DNA of 64,000 nt from Variovorax sp. Sphag1AA (GCF_014192575.1 NZ_JACHYC010000005.1:605474-669473), one strand, 5' to 3'. Positions 1 through 9,405 are shown, counted from the stretch's first letter. Translations and numbers: made by a program. Notes: a model not told the origin generated them from the sequence alone.

Positions 1-583
1 AGACGCGGAAGGTCCGTCGCCCGGTCGAGACGAGGTCGAAGGCTTCCGGGTCGAGCAGCCAGTTCTGGATGAGCCCGTTGATGAGCGCGTGCAGCCCCTG
101 CGCGGCCTGCGCCGCCGGGATGGGCAGCTTGATGCGCGAGCTGCGGGCCTCGGCGACCATGGCTTTCTCGAAATCGACCACGCATTCATTGCGTGCGTCC
201 AGGTGCCGGCGGTGCACCGACTGCATGTCGTGCGTGTATTCGACCTTGTGGGTGGCAACCTCGAAGACGCGGCGCATCTGCGGGTCGGTGGTCATGAGTT
301 TCAGGGCCTCGACCATCATGCGTTCGACGCCGTCCATCGATCCGTCTTTGGCCACCTGCTGCACCGCGGCCTCGAGTGGCAGGGTGACGCGGTCCATCAT
401 GGCGTTGAAGAGATCGGCCTTGTCCTTGAAGTGCCAGTAGATGGCGCCGCGCGTGGCGCCGGCGTGCTGGGCGATCTGCTGCAGGGTGGTTTGCGACACG
501 CCTTGCGACTGAAAAAGCACTTCGGCTGCGTCCAGCAGGCGCTGGCGCGTCTCTTGCGCTTCTACCTTTGTGCGTCTCACCAT
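1..583 (-). CDS. TetR/AcrR-family efflux repressor, C-terminus cut by window edge
   Basis: About 194 codons are visible and the frame is still open at base 1, so the 3' end lies outside. The protein starts MVRRTKVEAQETRQ at the ATG complementary to 581-583. An N-terminal TetR helix-turn-helix follows (TTLQQIAQHAGATRGAIYWHFKDK, roughly residues 33-56), then the alpha-helical ligand-binding domain of the AcrR/TtgR type. It is divergent from an RND efflux operon, and an inverted repeat lies between them. It is therefore inferred to be the local repressor that releases the pump genes, and probably itself, when a hydrophobic drug or solvent binds. The family and promoter arrangement are well established; the ligand is unknown. 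Several longer reading frames on the opposite strand here are shadows. Confidence 0.93.
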   Translation of the reverse strand, partial: MVRRTKVEAQETRQRLLDAAEVLFQSQGVSQTTLQQIAQHAGATRGAIYWHFKDKADLFNAMMDRVTLPLEAAVQQVAKDGSMDGVERMMVEALKLMTTDPQMRRVFEVATHKVEYTHDMQSVHRRHLDARNECVVDFEKAMVAEARSSRIKLPIPAAQAAQGLHALINGLIQNWLLDPEAFDLVSTGRRTFRV

Positions 584-633
584 TTTTGTCTCCCGTTTCT
601 AAAATCGGCCCTTTGCGCGTGAAGGCTGTCACT

Positions 634-655
634 ATACATGCACGAATGTATGTAA
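634..655. promoter_or_regulatory. AcrR/TtgR-type operator in the divergent promoter
   Basis: ATACAT (634-639) and ATGTAT (646-651) form a perfect inverted repeat around six bases. The right half, GAATGTATGTA (644-654), matches from memory the right half of the known E. coli acrAB operator. It lies between the start codons of the TetR gene (583) and the membrane-fusion gene (750), where one bound repressor could block both promoters. Confidence 0.75.
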
Positions 656-749
656 ACTACCGCCCTTTCCCGATAGCCGAGTTCGCCGTGCTGCTTTAGG
701 CCCCTGCGCGAACAGGCGCTGTCCCCCGTCCTAGATACAAAGGATTCGC

Positions 750-2000
750 ATGCCCAAACTGCATGTCTCGCGCCCCTTTTTGTTTTCGCCGCGCGTTGCG
801 GCCGTTTCCGCCGCCACCGCCGTTGTCCTGACGCTCGCGGCCTGCGGCAAGAGCGAAGCGCCCGCAGCCGGCGGCCATGGTGGTGCAGCACCGCCAGCGC
901 CTGAAGTGGGCGTGGTGGTCGCAACGCCGACGAGCGTCGGCCTTGTGACCGAACTGCCCGGCCGTCTGGAGGCCTCGCGCGTTTCGGAAGTTCGCGCCCG
1001 TGCGGCCGGCATCATGATGGAGCGGGTGTTCAAGGAAGGCAGCGACGTCAAGGCCGGCCAGTTGCTGTTCAAGATCGACCCCGCACCGTATGCCGCCGCC
1101 GCGCGCAGCGCCGAAGCGAGCCTCGCGCGCGCCGAAGCGAATGCAGCGCAGGCCAAGGCGCTGGCCGAGCGCTACAAGCCGCTGGTGTCGGCCAACGCGG
1201 TCAGCAAGCAGGAATACGACAACGCGGTCGCCGCGCAGAAGACGGCCGAAGCCGACGTGGGCGTGAGCCGTGCCGCGCTGACGACGGCCAAGATCAACCT
1301 GGGCTACGCCGCGGTGACGGCGCCGATTTCCGGCCGCATCGGCCGTGCGCTGGTGACCGAAGGCGCACTGGTGGGCCAAGGCGATGCAACCCAGCTCGCG
1401 GTGATCCAGCAAATCGATCCGATCTACGTGAACTTCACGCAGTCCGCGACGGACGTGATGCGCCTGCGCCGCCAGATGGAAGCGGGCCAGTTCAAGCGCG
1501 CCGAAGGCCCGAACGCGGCCAGCGTGCGCGTGGTGCTCGAAGACGGCAGTGAATATCCGCTGCCGGGCCGCCTGCTCTTCTCCGACCTGACGGTGGATTC
1601 GACGACCGGCCAGGTCACGCTGCGCGCCGAAGTGCCGAACCCGAACAAGAACCTGCTGCCGGGCCTCTACGTGCGTGTGCGCGTGGAGCAGGCGCAGGCC
1701 GCCGATGCGATCACGCTGCCGCAACAGGCGGTGACGCGTACGCAGCAGGGCGACACGGTCACGGTGGTGGGCGACGACGGCAAGTTGAACAAGCGCACCG
1801 TCAAGATCAGCGCCGCGCAGAACAACCAATGGGTGGTGATCGACGGCCTGAAGGCCGGCGAAAAGGTGATGGTCGACGGCTTCCAGAAGCTGCAGATGAT
1901 GCCGCCCGGCACGCCGGTGAAGCCGGTGCCGTGGAAGCCGGCCGATACCTCCGCTCCTGCTGCCGCGGCAGCCGCTCCGGCTCCTGCCGCAAAGCAGTAA
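750..2000 (+). CDS. acrA: RND efflux membrane fusion protein (AcrA/MexA type)
   Basis: A 416-residue periplasmic adaptor that would bridge the RND permease and the outer-membrane channel. The N-terminus is a lipoprotein signal with lipobox LAAC (Cys near residue 32). Then come the beta-barrel/lipoyl half (EVRARAAGIMMERVF), an alpha-helical hairpin (about 105-175, with ALAERYKPLVSANAVSKQEYD), the second lipoyl half (VTAPISGRIGRALVTEGALV) and the membrane-proximal domain. The C-terminus is an Ala/Pro-rich tail. AGG near 740 serves as the ribosome site. It is first in a three-gene operon, with the permease gene starting 13 bp after the stop, and is probably controlled by the divergent TetR repressor. 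Confidence 0.95.
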   Translation: MPKLHVSRPFLFSPRVAAVSAATAVVLTLAACGKSEAPAAGGHGGAAPPAPEVGVVVATPTSVGLVTELPGRLEASRVSEVRARAAGIMMERVFKEGSDVKAGQLLFKIDPAPYAAAARSAEASLARAEANAAQAKALAERYKPLVSANAVSKQEYDNAVAAQKTAEADVGVSRAALTTAKINLGYAAVTAPISGRIGRALVTEGALVGQGDATQLAVIQQIDPIYVNFTQSATDVMRLRRQMEAGQFKRAEGPNAASVRVVLEDGSEYPLPGRLLFSDLTVDSTTGQVTLRAEVPNPNKNLLPGLYVRVRVEQAQAADAITLPQQAVTRTQQGDTVTVVGDDGKLNKRTVKISAAQNNQWVVIDGLKAGEKVMVDGFQKLQMMPPGTPVKPVPWKPADTSAPAAAAAAPAPAAKQ

Positions 2001-2013
2001 GGAGCCCGCCCGC

Positions 2014-5000
2014 ATGGCCAAGTTCTTTATTGATCGACCGATCTTTGCGTGGGTGATCGCGCTGTTCATCATCGTGATGGGCAGCGTGGCGATCACGCAG
2101 CTCCCGATCTCGCAATACCCGCCCGTGGCGCCGCCCGCGATCGTCATCAGCACCGCCTATCCCGGCGCGTCTGCACAGACGCTAGAAGACAGCGTGCTGT
2201 CGGTGATCGAACGCGAAATGAACGGCTCGCCCGGCCTCATCTACATGGAGTCGGTCGCGCAGGCGGACGGCACCGGCACGATCACGGTCACTTTCGAGAC
2301 GGGCACCAACCCCGATCTCGCACAGGTGGACGTGCAGAACCGGTTGTCGCGCGCCACGCCGCGCCTGCCCGCTGCGGTGACGCAGCAGGGTGTGCGCGTC
2401 GACAAGTCGCGCAACAACTTCCTGCTGTTCACGATCCTGTCTTCGGACAACCCGGCCTTCGATCCGATCGCGCTGGGCGACTATGCATCGCGCAACGTGG
2501 TGCCTGAACTGCAGCGCGTCGCCGGCATCGGTCAGGCGCAGCTCTTCGGCACCGAGCGTTCGATGCGGGTGTGGATCGATCCGGCCAAGCTGCAGGGCTA
2601 CAACCTGTCGCCGGCCGATGTGAACAACGCGATCAAGGCGCAGAACGCGCAGGTGTCGTCCGGCATCATCGGCGACCTGCCGAACGTGCCGGGGCAAGCG
2701 ATTGCCGCGACGGTGGTGGTCAACGGCCAGCTCACGACGGTCGAGCAGTTCGGCAACATCGTGCTGCGCGCGAACACCGACGGTTCGGCGGTGCGGCTGC
2801 GCGATGTGGCGCGCATCGAGCTGGGTGGCCAGGCCTATTCGACGTCGGCGCGCCTGAACGGCCAGCCCGCGGTCGGTATCGGCGTTCAGCTCGCACCGAG
2901 CGGCAACGCGCTCGAATCGGCCAAGCTGATCCGCTCCAAGATGGAAGAGCTGTCGAAGTTCTTCCCGCAGGGCGTGAAGTGGACCATCCCTTACGACAGC
3001 TCGCGCTTCGTGAGCATCTCCATCAAGGAAGTGGTGAAGACGCTGTTCGAGGCGGTGGCGCTGGTGTTCCTGGTGATGTTCCTGTTCCTGCAGAACTGGC
3101 GCTACACGATCATCCCGACGATCGTGGTGCCGATTGCGCTGCTGGGCACATTCGCGGTGCTGTCCGCGCTGGGCTTCTCGATCAACGTGCTGACGATGTT
3201 CGGCATGGTGCTGGTGATCGGTATCGTGGTGGACGACGCGATCGTGGTGGTCGAAAACGTCGAGCGGATCATGAGCGAGGAAGGTCTTTCTCCGCTCGAG
3301 GCCGCCCGCAAGGCGATGCGCCAGATCTCCGGCGCCATCATTGGCGTGACGGTCGTGCTGATCTCGGTGTTCGTGCCGCTCGCCTTCTTCTCGGGCTCGA
3401 CCGGCAACATCTACCGCCAGTTCTCGGCGGTGATGGTGGCGTCGATCGGCTTCTCGGCCTTCATGGCGCTGTCGCTCACGCCGGCGCTGTGCGCGACGCT
3501 GCTCAAGCCGGTCGAAGCAGGCCATCACCACGAGAAGAAGGGCTTCTTCGGCTGGTTCAATCGCGGGTTCTCGCGCACGGCCAAGGGCTATGAAAGCCTG
3601 GTGGCGCGCATCCTGCGCCGCGCGGCGCGCTATCTGATCATCTACGTGGCGATCATCGGCGCGGTGGCGCTGCTTTACAGCCGCCTGCCCACTTCGTTCC
3701 TGCCGCAGGAAGACCAGGGCAACATCATCGTGAACGTGCAGCTCCCGCCGGGCGCCACACAAGAGCGGATGCTGTCGGTGATCCAGGACGTCGAAGGCTA
3801 CATCCTCAAGCAACCCGAAGTGCAGAGCATGGTGGGCGTGCTTGGCTTCAGCTTCTCGGGTCAAGGCCAGAACGCCGGTCTTGCTTTCGTGACGCTGAAG
3901 GACTGGGACGAGCGCAAGGACCCGGCGCATTCCGCCGATGCCTTGGCGGGCCGTGCATTCGGCGCGCTCTCGAGCATTCGCGATGCGTTCATCTACCCGC
4001 TGAGCCCCCCGCCGATTCCTGAACTGGGCAACGCGAGCGGCTTTACCTTCCGCCTGCAGGACCGGTCGGGCGCAGGGCACGAGGCGCTCACCAACGCGCG
4101 CAACCAGTTGCTGGGCATGGCGAGCAAGAGCCCACTGCTGACGCAAGTTCGTCCGGACGGCCTCGAAGACGCGCCGCAGTTGCAGATCGACATCGACCGC
4201 GACAAGGCAAACGCGCTGGGCGTGACCTTCGACGCGATCAACACGACGCTGTCGACGGCGCTGGGTTCGTCCTACGTCAACGACTTCCCGAACCGGGGTC
4301 GCTTGCAGCGCGTGGTGGTGCAGGCCGATGCGCCGGCACGGATGCAGCCGGAAGACCTGCTGAAGCTCAACGCGAGCAACAGCAAGGGCGTGCCAGTGCC
4401 GCTGTCGGCCTTCGCGAGCACGCGATGGGTCACGGGCGCGCAGCAGACGGTTCGCTACAACGGTTATCCGGCGGTGCGTATCTCCGGCTCGGCCGCACCG
4501 GGCTACAGCTCGGGCGCGGCGATGGCGGAGATGGAAAAGCTGGCGGCGCAACTGCCGGCAGGCTTCGGCTACGAATGGACCGGCCAGTCGCGTGAAGAAA
4601 AGCTCGCGGGTTCGCAGGCCATCATCCTCTACGGCTTCGCGATCCTGGCGGTGTTCCTGTGCCTTGCGGCGCTGTACGAGAGCTGGACGATTCCGCTGTC
4701 GGTGATCATGGTGGTGCCGCTGGGCGTGCTCGGCGTGCTGCTGGCGACGCTGCTGCGGGCCTACTCCAACGACGTGTACTTCCAGGTGGGCCTGATCACG
4801 ATCATCGGCTTGTCAGCGAAGAACGCGATTCTGATCATCGAGTTCGCGAAGGACCTGCAGGCGCAGGGCAAGGGCGTGATCGAGTCGGCGCTGGCCGCGG
4901 CGCACCTGCGGTTCCGGCCGATCATCATGACCTCGCTGGCCTTCGGTCTCGGCGTGGTGCCGCTGGCCATGGCGACCGGCGCAGGCTCCGCGAGCCAGCG

Positions 5001-5175
5001 CGCGATCGGCACCGGCGTGCTGGGCGGCATGCTGACCGGCACCGCGCTCGCCGTGATCTTCGTTCCGGTGTTCTTCGTGGTCGTCCGCACGCTCTTCAAG
5101 GGCAGCGAACGCCAGCACCAGATGGACAAGCGCCATGCGGAAGCCGCGGGCATCGAGGAATCTCATGAACACTAA
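2014..5175 (+). CDS. acrB: RND multidrug efflux permease (AcrB/MexB, HAE1 family)
   Basis: 1053 residues, the normal length for a hydrophobe/amphiphile efflux RND pump, an inner-membrane proton/drug antiporter that works as a trimer. The N-terminus MAKFFIDRPIFAWVIALFI is typical of the family. The proton-relay pair Asp407-Asp408 is present in GIVVDDAIVVVENVERI, at the same numbering as E. coli AcrB. The TM10 lysine lies near residue 936 in LSAKNAILIIEF. Two large periplasmic loops and twelve predicted membrane segments fit the family. The adaptor gene is 13 bp upstream and the channel gene overlaps its 3' end, so a complete tripartite pump is encoded here. Substrates cannot be read from the sequence. 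Confidence 0.97.
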   Translation: MAKFFIDRPIFAWVIALFIIVMGSVAITQLPISQYPPVAPPAIVISTAYPGASAQTLEDSVLSVIEREMNGSPGLIYMESVAQADGTGTITVTFETGTNPDLAQVDVQNRLSRATPRLPAAVTQQGVRVDKSRNNFLLFTILSSDNPAFDPIALGDYASRNVVPELQRVAGIGQAQLFGTERSMRVWIDPAKLQGYNLSPADVNNAIKAQNAQVSSGIIGDLPNVPGQAIAATVVVNGQLTTVEQFGNIVLRANTDGSAVRLRDVARIELGGQAYSTSARLNGQPAVGIGVQLAPSGNALESAKLIRSKMEELSKFFPQGVKWTIPYDSSRFVSISIKEVVKTLFEAVALVFLVMFLFLQNWRYTIIPTIVVPIALLGTFAVLSALGFSINVLTMFGMVLVIGIVVDDAIVVVENVERIMSEEGLSPLEAARKAMRQISGAIIGVTVVLISVFVPLAFFSGSTGNIYRQFSAVMVASIGFSAFMALSLTPALCATLLKPVEAGHHHEKKGFFGWFNRGFSRTAKGYESLVARILRRAARYLIIYVAIIGAVALLYSRLPTSFLPQEDQGNIIVNVQLPPGATQERMLSVIQDVEGYILKQPEVQSMVGVLGFSFSGQGQNAGLAFVTLKDWDERKDPAHSADALAGRAFGALSSIRDAFIYPLSPPPIPELGNASGFTFRLQDRSGAGHEALTNARNQLLGMASKSPLLTQVRPDGLEDAPQLQIDIDRDKANALGVTFDAINTTLSTALGSSYVNDFPNRGRLQRVVVQADAPARMQPEDLLKLNASNSKGVPVPLSAFASTRWVTGAQQTVRYNGYPAVRISGSAAPGYSSGAAMAEMEKLAAQLPAGFGYEWTGQSREEKLAGSQAIILYGFAILAVFLCLAALYESWTIPLSVIMVVPLGVLGVLLATLLRAYSNDVYFQVGLITIIGLSAKNAILIIEFAKDLQAQGKGVIESALAAAHLRFRPIIMTSLAFGLGVVPLAMATGAGSASQRAIGTGVLGGMLTGTALAVIFVPVFFVVVRTLFKGSERQHQMDKRHAEAAGIEESHEH

Positions 5176-6583
5176 GCACACCCCGCGCATGCGCTTCGCC
5201 GCCGTCGCGGCGGGCGCGGCCCTCTTCCTGAGCGGGTGCTCGCTGGCACCCAAGTACGAGCGTCCGGAGTTGCCGGTGCCGCAGGCCTTCCCGAACACGG
5301 CCGCGCCGGCTGCGCAACAGCCGCCGGCAGCGACCATCGCCTGGCAGGACTACTTCACCGATCCGCGCCTCGTGAAGCTGATCGAGATCGCGCTGGCGAA
5401 CAACCGCGACCTGCGTGTGTCGGTGCTCAACATCGAGCAGGCGCGCGCGCAGTTCCAGATCCAGCGTTCGGCGCTGTTCCCGGCGCTCAACGCCTCGGCG
5501 AGCCAGACCCGGCAGCGGCCCTCGGCGACCGGCATCGGCAACGTGTCGGAAGTCGATGCGGTCGGCGTTGGCATCACGTCGTGGGAGATCGACTTCTTCG
5601 GCCGCATTGCGAGCCTGAAGGACGCGGCGCTCGCGCAATACCTCGCAACCGAGGAATCGCGCAAGGCGGCGCAGATCAGCCTCGTCAGTGCGGTCGCGAC
5701 CGGCTGGCTTACCGTGCTCAGCGACGACGAGTTCCTCGAGATCACGCGCCGCACGATGGACACGCGCGACGAGTCGCTCAAGCTGACCAAGCTGCGCTTC
5801 GACAACGGCGTGGCATCGGAGATCGACTACCGCTTTGCCGAGTCGCAGGCCGAGACTGCGCGCGCTGCCTATGCGCAGCAGCAACGCCTGCGCATGCAGG
5901 ACGAAAACGCGCTCGCGCTGCTGCTCGGCTCGCCGGTGCCGCCGGAAGCGTTTGCCGGCAGCGCGGCCGGCCTGCAGGCGCTCACGCCGATGCAGGACCT
6001 GCCTGCGGGGCTGCCTTCGGACCTGCTCACTGAGCGGCCCGACATCCGCGCGGCGGAACAGCAGTTGATTTCCGCCAACGCCAACATCGGCGCGGCGCGG
6101 GCTGCGTTCTTCCCGCGGGTGACGCTGACTTCGTCGATCGGCACTGCGAGCACCGAGTTCTCGGGGCTCTTCAAGAGTGGATCCAAGGCGTGGACCTTCG
6201 CGCCGCAGATCACGCTGCCGATCTTCGACGCTGGCCGCAACCGCGCGGGCCTCGATTCGGCGAAGGCCGAACGCGATATCGCCGTGGCCCAGTACGAGAA
6301 GGCCATCCAGACTGCGTTCCGCGAAGTCGCCGATGCGCTCGCCGGGCAGGCGACCTTCAACGAGGAGTTGCGCGCGCTCATCGCGCAGGCCAACGCGGAA
6401 GAGATCCGCTTCAAGCTGTCGGACATGCGTTATCGCAACGGCATCGCGAGCGGGCTCGATCTGCTGGATGCGCAGCGGTCGCTGTACACGGCGCAATTGG
6501 CGACGGCGCAGGCGCGTCAGGCCAAGCTGCAGAACCAGGTGGCGCTCTACAAAACGCTGGGCGGCGGCTGGAGCACGAGGTAG
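5165..6583 (+). CDS. oprM: Efflux outer-membrane lipoprotein channel (OprM/NodT family)
   Basis: About 472 residues from the ATG at 5165. This start is chosen because GAGGA lies 7 bases upstream and the protein then opens with a lipoprotein signal (lipobox LSGC, Cys about residue 25). An in-frame ATG at 5135 would add ten residues before the signal peptide. Two TolC/OEP repeats are visible, including SWEIDFFGRIASLKDAALAQY and the second-repeat LPIFDAGRNRAGLDSAKAE. It forms the trimeric outer-membrane/periplasmic duct of the pump. It overlaps the permease gene by 11 bp, so translation is probably coupled. Confidence 0.95.
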   Translation: MNTKHTPRMRFAAVAAGAALFLSGCSLAPKYERPELPVPQAFPNTAAPAAQQPPAATIAWQDYFTDPRLVKLIEIALANNRDLRVSVLNIEQARAQFQIQRSALFPALNASASQTRQRPSATGIGNVSEVDAVGVGITSWEIDFFGRIASLKDAALAQYLATEESRKAAQISLVSAVATGWLTVLSDDEFLEITRRTMDTRDESLKLTKLRFDNGVASEIDYRFAESQAETARAAYAQQQRLRMQDENALALLLGSPVPPEAFAGSAAGLQALTPMQDLPAGLPSDLLTERPDIRAAEQQLISANANIGAARAAFFPRVTLTSSIGTASTEFSGLFKSGSKAWTFAPQITLPIFDAGRNRAGLDSAKAERDIAVAQYEKAIQTAFREVADALAGQATFNEELRALIAQANAEEIRFKLSDMRYRNGIASGLDLLDAQRSLYTAQLATAQARQAKLQNQVALYKTLGGGWSTR

Positions 6584-6630
6584 CGGCACACCCCCGGGAA
6601 TGCGCGACAGCTCAGGTCGGGGGTGGTCCC

Positions 6631-6636
6631 TATAAT
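6631..6636 (+). promoter_or_regulatory. Candidate -10 element for the cytochrome c gene
   Basis: A perfect TATAAT lies 48 bases before the cytochrome start codon, in the 100-bp gap after the efflux operon. No convincing -35 hexamer was found 16-18 bases upstream, so the promoter is plausible rather than certain. Confidence 0.45.
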
Positions 6637-6683
6637 CCGCCGTGATCTAAAAAGCCCCCGACGAGCCCCACACTGAGGACCCA

Positions 6684-7301
6684 ATGAGCGACGAAGTGCA
6701 CTACCAGGCCACAGAAGAAGCCCACACCGGCCCGATCAAGAATCCCAAGCAACTCCTGCTAGCGGTATTTTTCTCGTTCGTTGCTCCCATCCTGATCATT
6801 GCGGGCCTTGTCTCGTACGTGGTCTCGGGCACCCATCCCTCGGGTTCCGCACAGGGCGAAGGCATGTCGCTCTATGGCGTTTCGAAAGACGTCCGTGACC
6901 GCGAAGTCGCCGAACGCCTCAAGAAGGTCGGCTCCATCGAAATCCGCGACGCCAACCGTCCGCTCGCCACCGGCGAAGCGGTCTTCAAGGCGCAGTGCGT
7001 GACCTGCCACGGTTCCCCCGGCATTCCCGGCGCGCCGCATTTCAGCGACGCGGCAGCCTGGGGCCCCCGTATCGGCCAGGGCTTCGCGACGCTCCTCGAA
7101 CATGCCCTCAAGGGCAAGGGCGCGATGCCTCCGCAGGGCGGCGGCGACTTCGAGGACCTGGAAATCGGCCGCGCCGTGGTCTACATGGCCAACGCCGGCG
7201 GTGCCAACTTCCCGGTGCCGGATCGGCCCGCCGCGGCAGCACCGGCCGAAGGTGCAGCGACGGCCGATGCGGCCAAGCCTGCCGAAGGTGCCGCAAAGTA
7301 A
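6684..7301 (+). CDS. Membrane-anchored c5-type cytochrome c
   Basis: 205 residues. A hydrophobic anchor at about 29-48 (LAVFFSFVAPILIIAGLVSYVV) is followed by a periplasmic part with a single haem site, CVTCH (Cys105, Cys108, His109). Met148 in GKGAMPPQGG is the probable sixth ligand. The C-terminus is a low-complexity Ala/Pro/Glu tail. It belongs to the small class I (c5-like) cytochromes that carry electrons in the periplasm. The redox partner is not evident: the upstream gene is an efflux channel and the downstream gene converges. A strong stem-loop terminator follows 20 bases after the stop. Confidence 0.9.
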   Translation: MSDEVHYQATEEAHTGPIKNPKQLLLAVFFSFVAPILIIAGLVSYVVSGTHPSGSAQGEGMSLYGVSKDVRDREVAERLKKVGSIEIRDANRPLATGEAVFKAQCVTCHGSPGIPGAPHFSDAAAWGPRIGQGFATLLEHALKGKGAMPPQGGGDFEDLEIGRAVVYMANAGGANFPVPDRPAAAAPAEGAATADAAKPAEGAAK

Positions 7302-7314
7302 CGGCCCTCACAGA

Positions 7315-7347
7315 ACAAAAGAGCCCGCTTATGCGGGCTCTTTTTTT
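7315..7347 (+). terminator. Bidirectional rho-independent terminator
   Basis: GAGCCCGC (7321-7328) pairs with GCGGGCTC (7333-7340) around a TTAT loop, followed by seven T. On the other strand the stem is followed by TTTTGTTCTG. It can therefore end the cytochrome gene and also the convergent gene that stops at 7361. Confidence 0.9.
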
Positions 7348-7360
7348 GCCTGCGCGGCAC

Positions 7361-7906
7361 TCAGGGCGACGGAGCGGGCTTGGTCGGTTGCCGTGCCTCG
7401 GGGCTGGTCACGTAGCCGAAACGGGCCGGAAGATCGGCCGCGCGGACATCTTCGGGCACCCAACGACCCTGCTCGATCGCCTCCGATGCCAAGCCGACGT
7501 CCTGCGTGTGCACGAGGCCCAGGCCGATCGGCGCGACCAGATACAGCTTGCCGTCCTCGTCAAGCAGGCAGGCCGAGGGCTCGACCTCTTCGCCCGAATG
7601 GGACCTGACCGAGAGATCCTCGGCCACGCGCCAGATCCACGGCGTCGCTTCGAGCTCGACATACACACGCTGCGGCCCGTTCTGGAAGAACCACTGCCCT
7701 TCCGCGTCGTGCTCGTAGTTGCGCTGGATGAATTCGATCAGCTTCTCGTGCTGGAGCATCGAGCCTTTCGATGCCGCGAAGGGCCCGGCGGCCTGCGTGG
7801 GCGCATCGCGCAGGTACCAGTTGCCGCGGGCGTCGAGGCCGAGCCAACCGTAGCAATGCGGCACGTTCGGCCACTTCGCGAGGGCCTGCTTGACGATGTC
7901 GTCCAT
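7361..7906 (-). CDS. Conserved hypothetical protein, probably DUF2946-type family
   Basis: 181 residues, soluble, with no signal peptide. The start MDDIVKQALAKWPNVPHCYGWL and the central motif QRNYEHDAEGQWFFQNGPQR recall a family common in Comamonadaceae that I remember as annotated DUF2946. This name is from memory and should be checked. The many Trp residues and the acidic composition suggest a folded cytosolic protein. The start is 17 bp after the stop of the hydrolase gene and on the same strand, so it is probably the last gene of a short operon with the hydrolase and the SnoaL-like protein. Function unknown. Confidence 0.75.
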   Translation of the reverse strand: MDDIVKQALAKWPNVPHCYGWLGLDARGNWYLRDAPTQAAGPFAASKGSMLQHEKLIEFIQRNYEHDAEGQWFFQNGPQRVYVELEATPWIWRVAEDLSVRSHSGEEVEPSACLLDEDGKLYLVAPIGLGLVHTQDVGLASEAIEQGRWVPEDVRAADLPARFGYVTSPEARQPTKPAPSP

Positions 7907-7923
7907 CGGGGTATTTTGCTCGG

Positions 7924-8886
7924 CTACCGGTCCGCGAGCCAGCCGACGACGCGCTCGGGCATGCCGCGCACGTGGCCAGGCGGAAAACCGAGCGGGAAGC
8001 CCACGTGGCCGCCATGAGCAGGCTGCCAGAGCGTGACATGCCGACCGACTTCGCCGGGCCGTGGCAGGCTGGCGGCGGGCACGAAGGGATCGTTGGCCGC
8101 GTTCACGACGAGCGCCGGAATCTCGACCCGATGCAGGTGAGGTTTGGCGGAGCCGCGCGACCAGTAGTCGTCGGTGTCACGAAACCCGTGCAGCGGTGCG
8201 GTGAAGATGTTGTCGAAGTCGTACAGGTCGCGCGCCGCCAGCAGCTTGTCGCGATCGAAGAGGCCCGGGTGCTGTGCCAGCTTGGCCAGCGCCTTGGGCT
8301 TCATGGTCGCGAGAAACATGCGCGTGTAGACGAGCTTGTTGAAGCCCCGGCTGATCGCAGCGCCTCCGGCTGCAAGATCGAGCGGCGCACAGATCGACGC
8401 CACCGCGCGCACGCGCTTCGAGGCCTCGTCACCCGACTCTTCCACCCACCGCATCAACGCGTTGCCGCCGAGCGAAACGCCCACCGCCCGAACGGCTTCG
8501 CGGCCATCATGCAGGCGCGCGAGGATCCAGTCGATCTCCTCGAAATCCCCCGAGTGATAGGCGCGCGGCGCGAGGTTGATCTCGCCGCTGCAGCCGCGGA
8601 AGTGCGGCACCGCGTAGTCCCAGCCACGCTCCAGCGCGAAGGCCGCGAACGCCTCCGCATAGTGGCTGCGCGAGGAGCCTTCGAGCCCGTGGAAAAGCAC
8701 CAGCAGCGGCTTCGGGCCCGAGCCCTGCGCCTCAAGAAAATCGACGTCGATGAAGTCGCCGTCGGGCGTGGTCCAGCGTTCGCGCCGATACGCCGGCAGT
8801 GGCGTCATCACGCGCCGGCCGTACAGGGCGGCCCAAATGGTCTGGAGGTTGCCACCCGGCAACCAGCGCGGTGCAACGTACTGCAT
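7924..8886 (-). CDS. YheT-type alpha/beta hydrolase (COG0429)
   Basis: 320 residues from the ATG at 8886. That ATG overlaps the stop of the preceding gene as TGATG, which argues for coupling; a TTG one codon earlier is the only nearby alternative. The N-terminus PRWLPGGNLQTIWAAL is diagnostic of the YheT/EMB8 group. The nucleophile Ser138 lies in GVSLGGN. The acid (VNAANDPF) and His (PAHGGHVGF) complete the catalytic triad in the usual order. An oxyanion HG pair (LFHGLEG) is at 66-67. Members are esterase-like hydrolases whose natural substrate is generally unknown. Confidence 0.9.
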   Translation of the reverse strand: MQYVAPRWLPGGNLQTIWAALYGRRVMTPLPAYRRERWTTPDGDFIDVDFLEAQGSGPKPLLVLFHGLEGSSRSHYAEAFAAFALERGWDYAVPHFRGCSGEINLAPRAYHSGDFEEIDWILARLHDGREAVRAVGVSLGGNALMRWVEESGDEASKRVRAVASICAPLDLAAGGAAISRGFNKLVYTRMFLATMKPKALAKLAQHPGLFDRDKLLAARDLYDFDNIFTAPLHGFRDTDDYWSRGSAKPHLHRVEIPALVVNAANDPFVPAASLPRPGEVGRHVTLWQPAHGGHVGFPLGFPPGHVRGMPERVVGWLADR

Positions 8887-9341
8887 CAATGAAGGGTCTG
8901 CGGCGCCTCGGGGGCGTCGCCCGGCTCCTGCGCGCTGCCGGGGCTTGCATGGTGCGCCACCATGCGCCAGCCCTGCGCGGTCTTGTGATAGACGTTGGTG
9001 GCGAGCACGAAGGCGTGCTTGCGCCCTTCGGTGGTCAGCACGTCGATGCGTTCGAGCACGTTGTGCACGGCGCTCGCGAGCGACTCGACCTTGCGCACCC
9101 GCGCCGGCGTCGCGTGGATCGCACCGCCGTTGCCGAACATGTTCTCAAAGGCGGCGCGAATCGCATCGGCACCCACCAGCCTTGGACCGCCGGGGTGGAC
9201 GCAGAAGATCTCGTCCTCGTCGGCCCAGCAGTCCATCAGGGCCTCGACGTCGCCGCGCTGCAGCGCCTCGTAGAAAGCCGTCTCGACGTCGTCGGCGGTG
9301 CCGCCGATCGTCGCGGCGCGGAGTTTTGTTTTGGTGGACAT
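8886..9341 (-). CDS. SnoaL-like / DUF4440-type NTF2-fold protein
   Basis: 151 residues, taking the ATG at 9341 (MSTKTKLRAATIGG) because the upstream extension is compositionally unlike protein and runs towards the previous gene. AFYEALQRGDVEALMDCWADED followed by VGADAIRAAFENMF and a C-terminal WRMVAHHASP is the pattern of the ketosteroid-isomerase-like NTF2 fold. Such proteins are small alpha+beta cones with a hydrophobic pocket; many have no known substrate. Its stop overlaps the start of the hydrolase gene, so the two are likely made together. Confidence 0.82.
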   Translation of the reverse strand: MSTKTKLRAATIGGTADDVETAFYEALQRGDVEALMDCWADEDEIFCVHPGGPRLVGADAIRAAFENMFGNGGAIHATPARVRKVESLASAVHNVLERIDVLTTEGRKHAFVLATNVYHKTAQGWRMVAHHASPGSAQEPGDAPEAPQTLH

Positions 9342-9405
9342 GGGTGGATCTGCCGGAAAGGTGGATTTTGCCTCGGACCCGTGCGGCTGGGTGCCCCAAG
9401 GCGAC

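Noticed and set aside
2182..4551. 789-codon open frame antisense to the RND permease
   Set aside because: Arg/His-rich, no recognisable domain and exactly antiparallel to a certain gene; a high-GC shadow frame.
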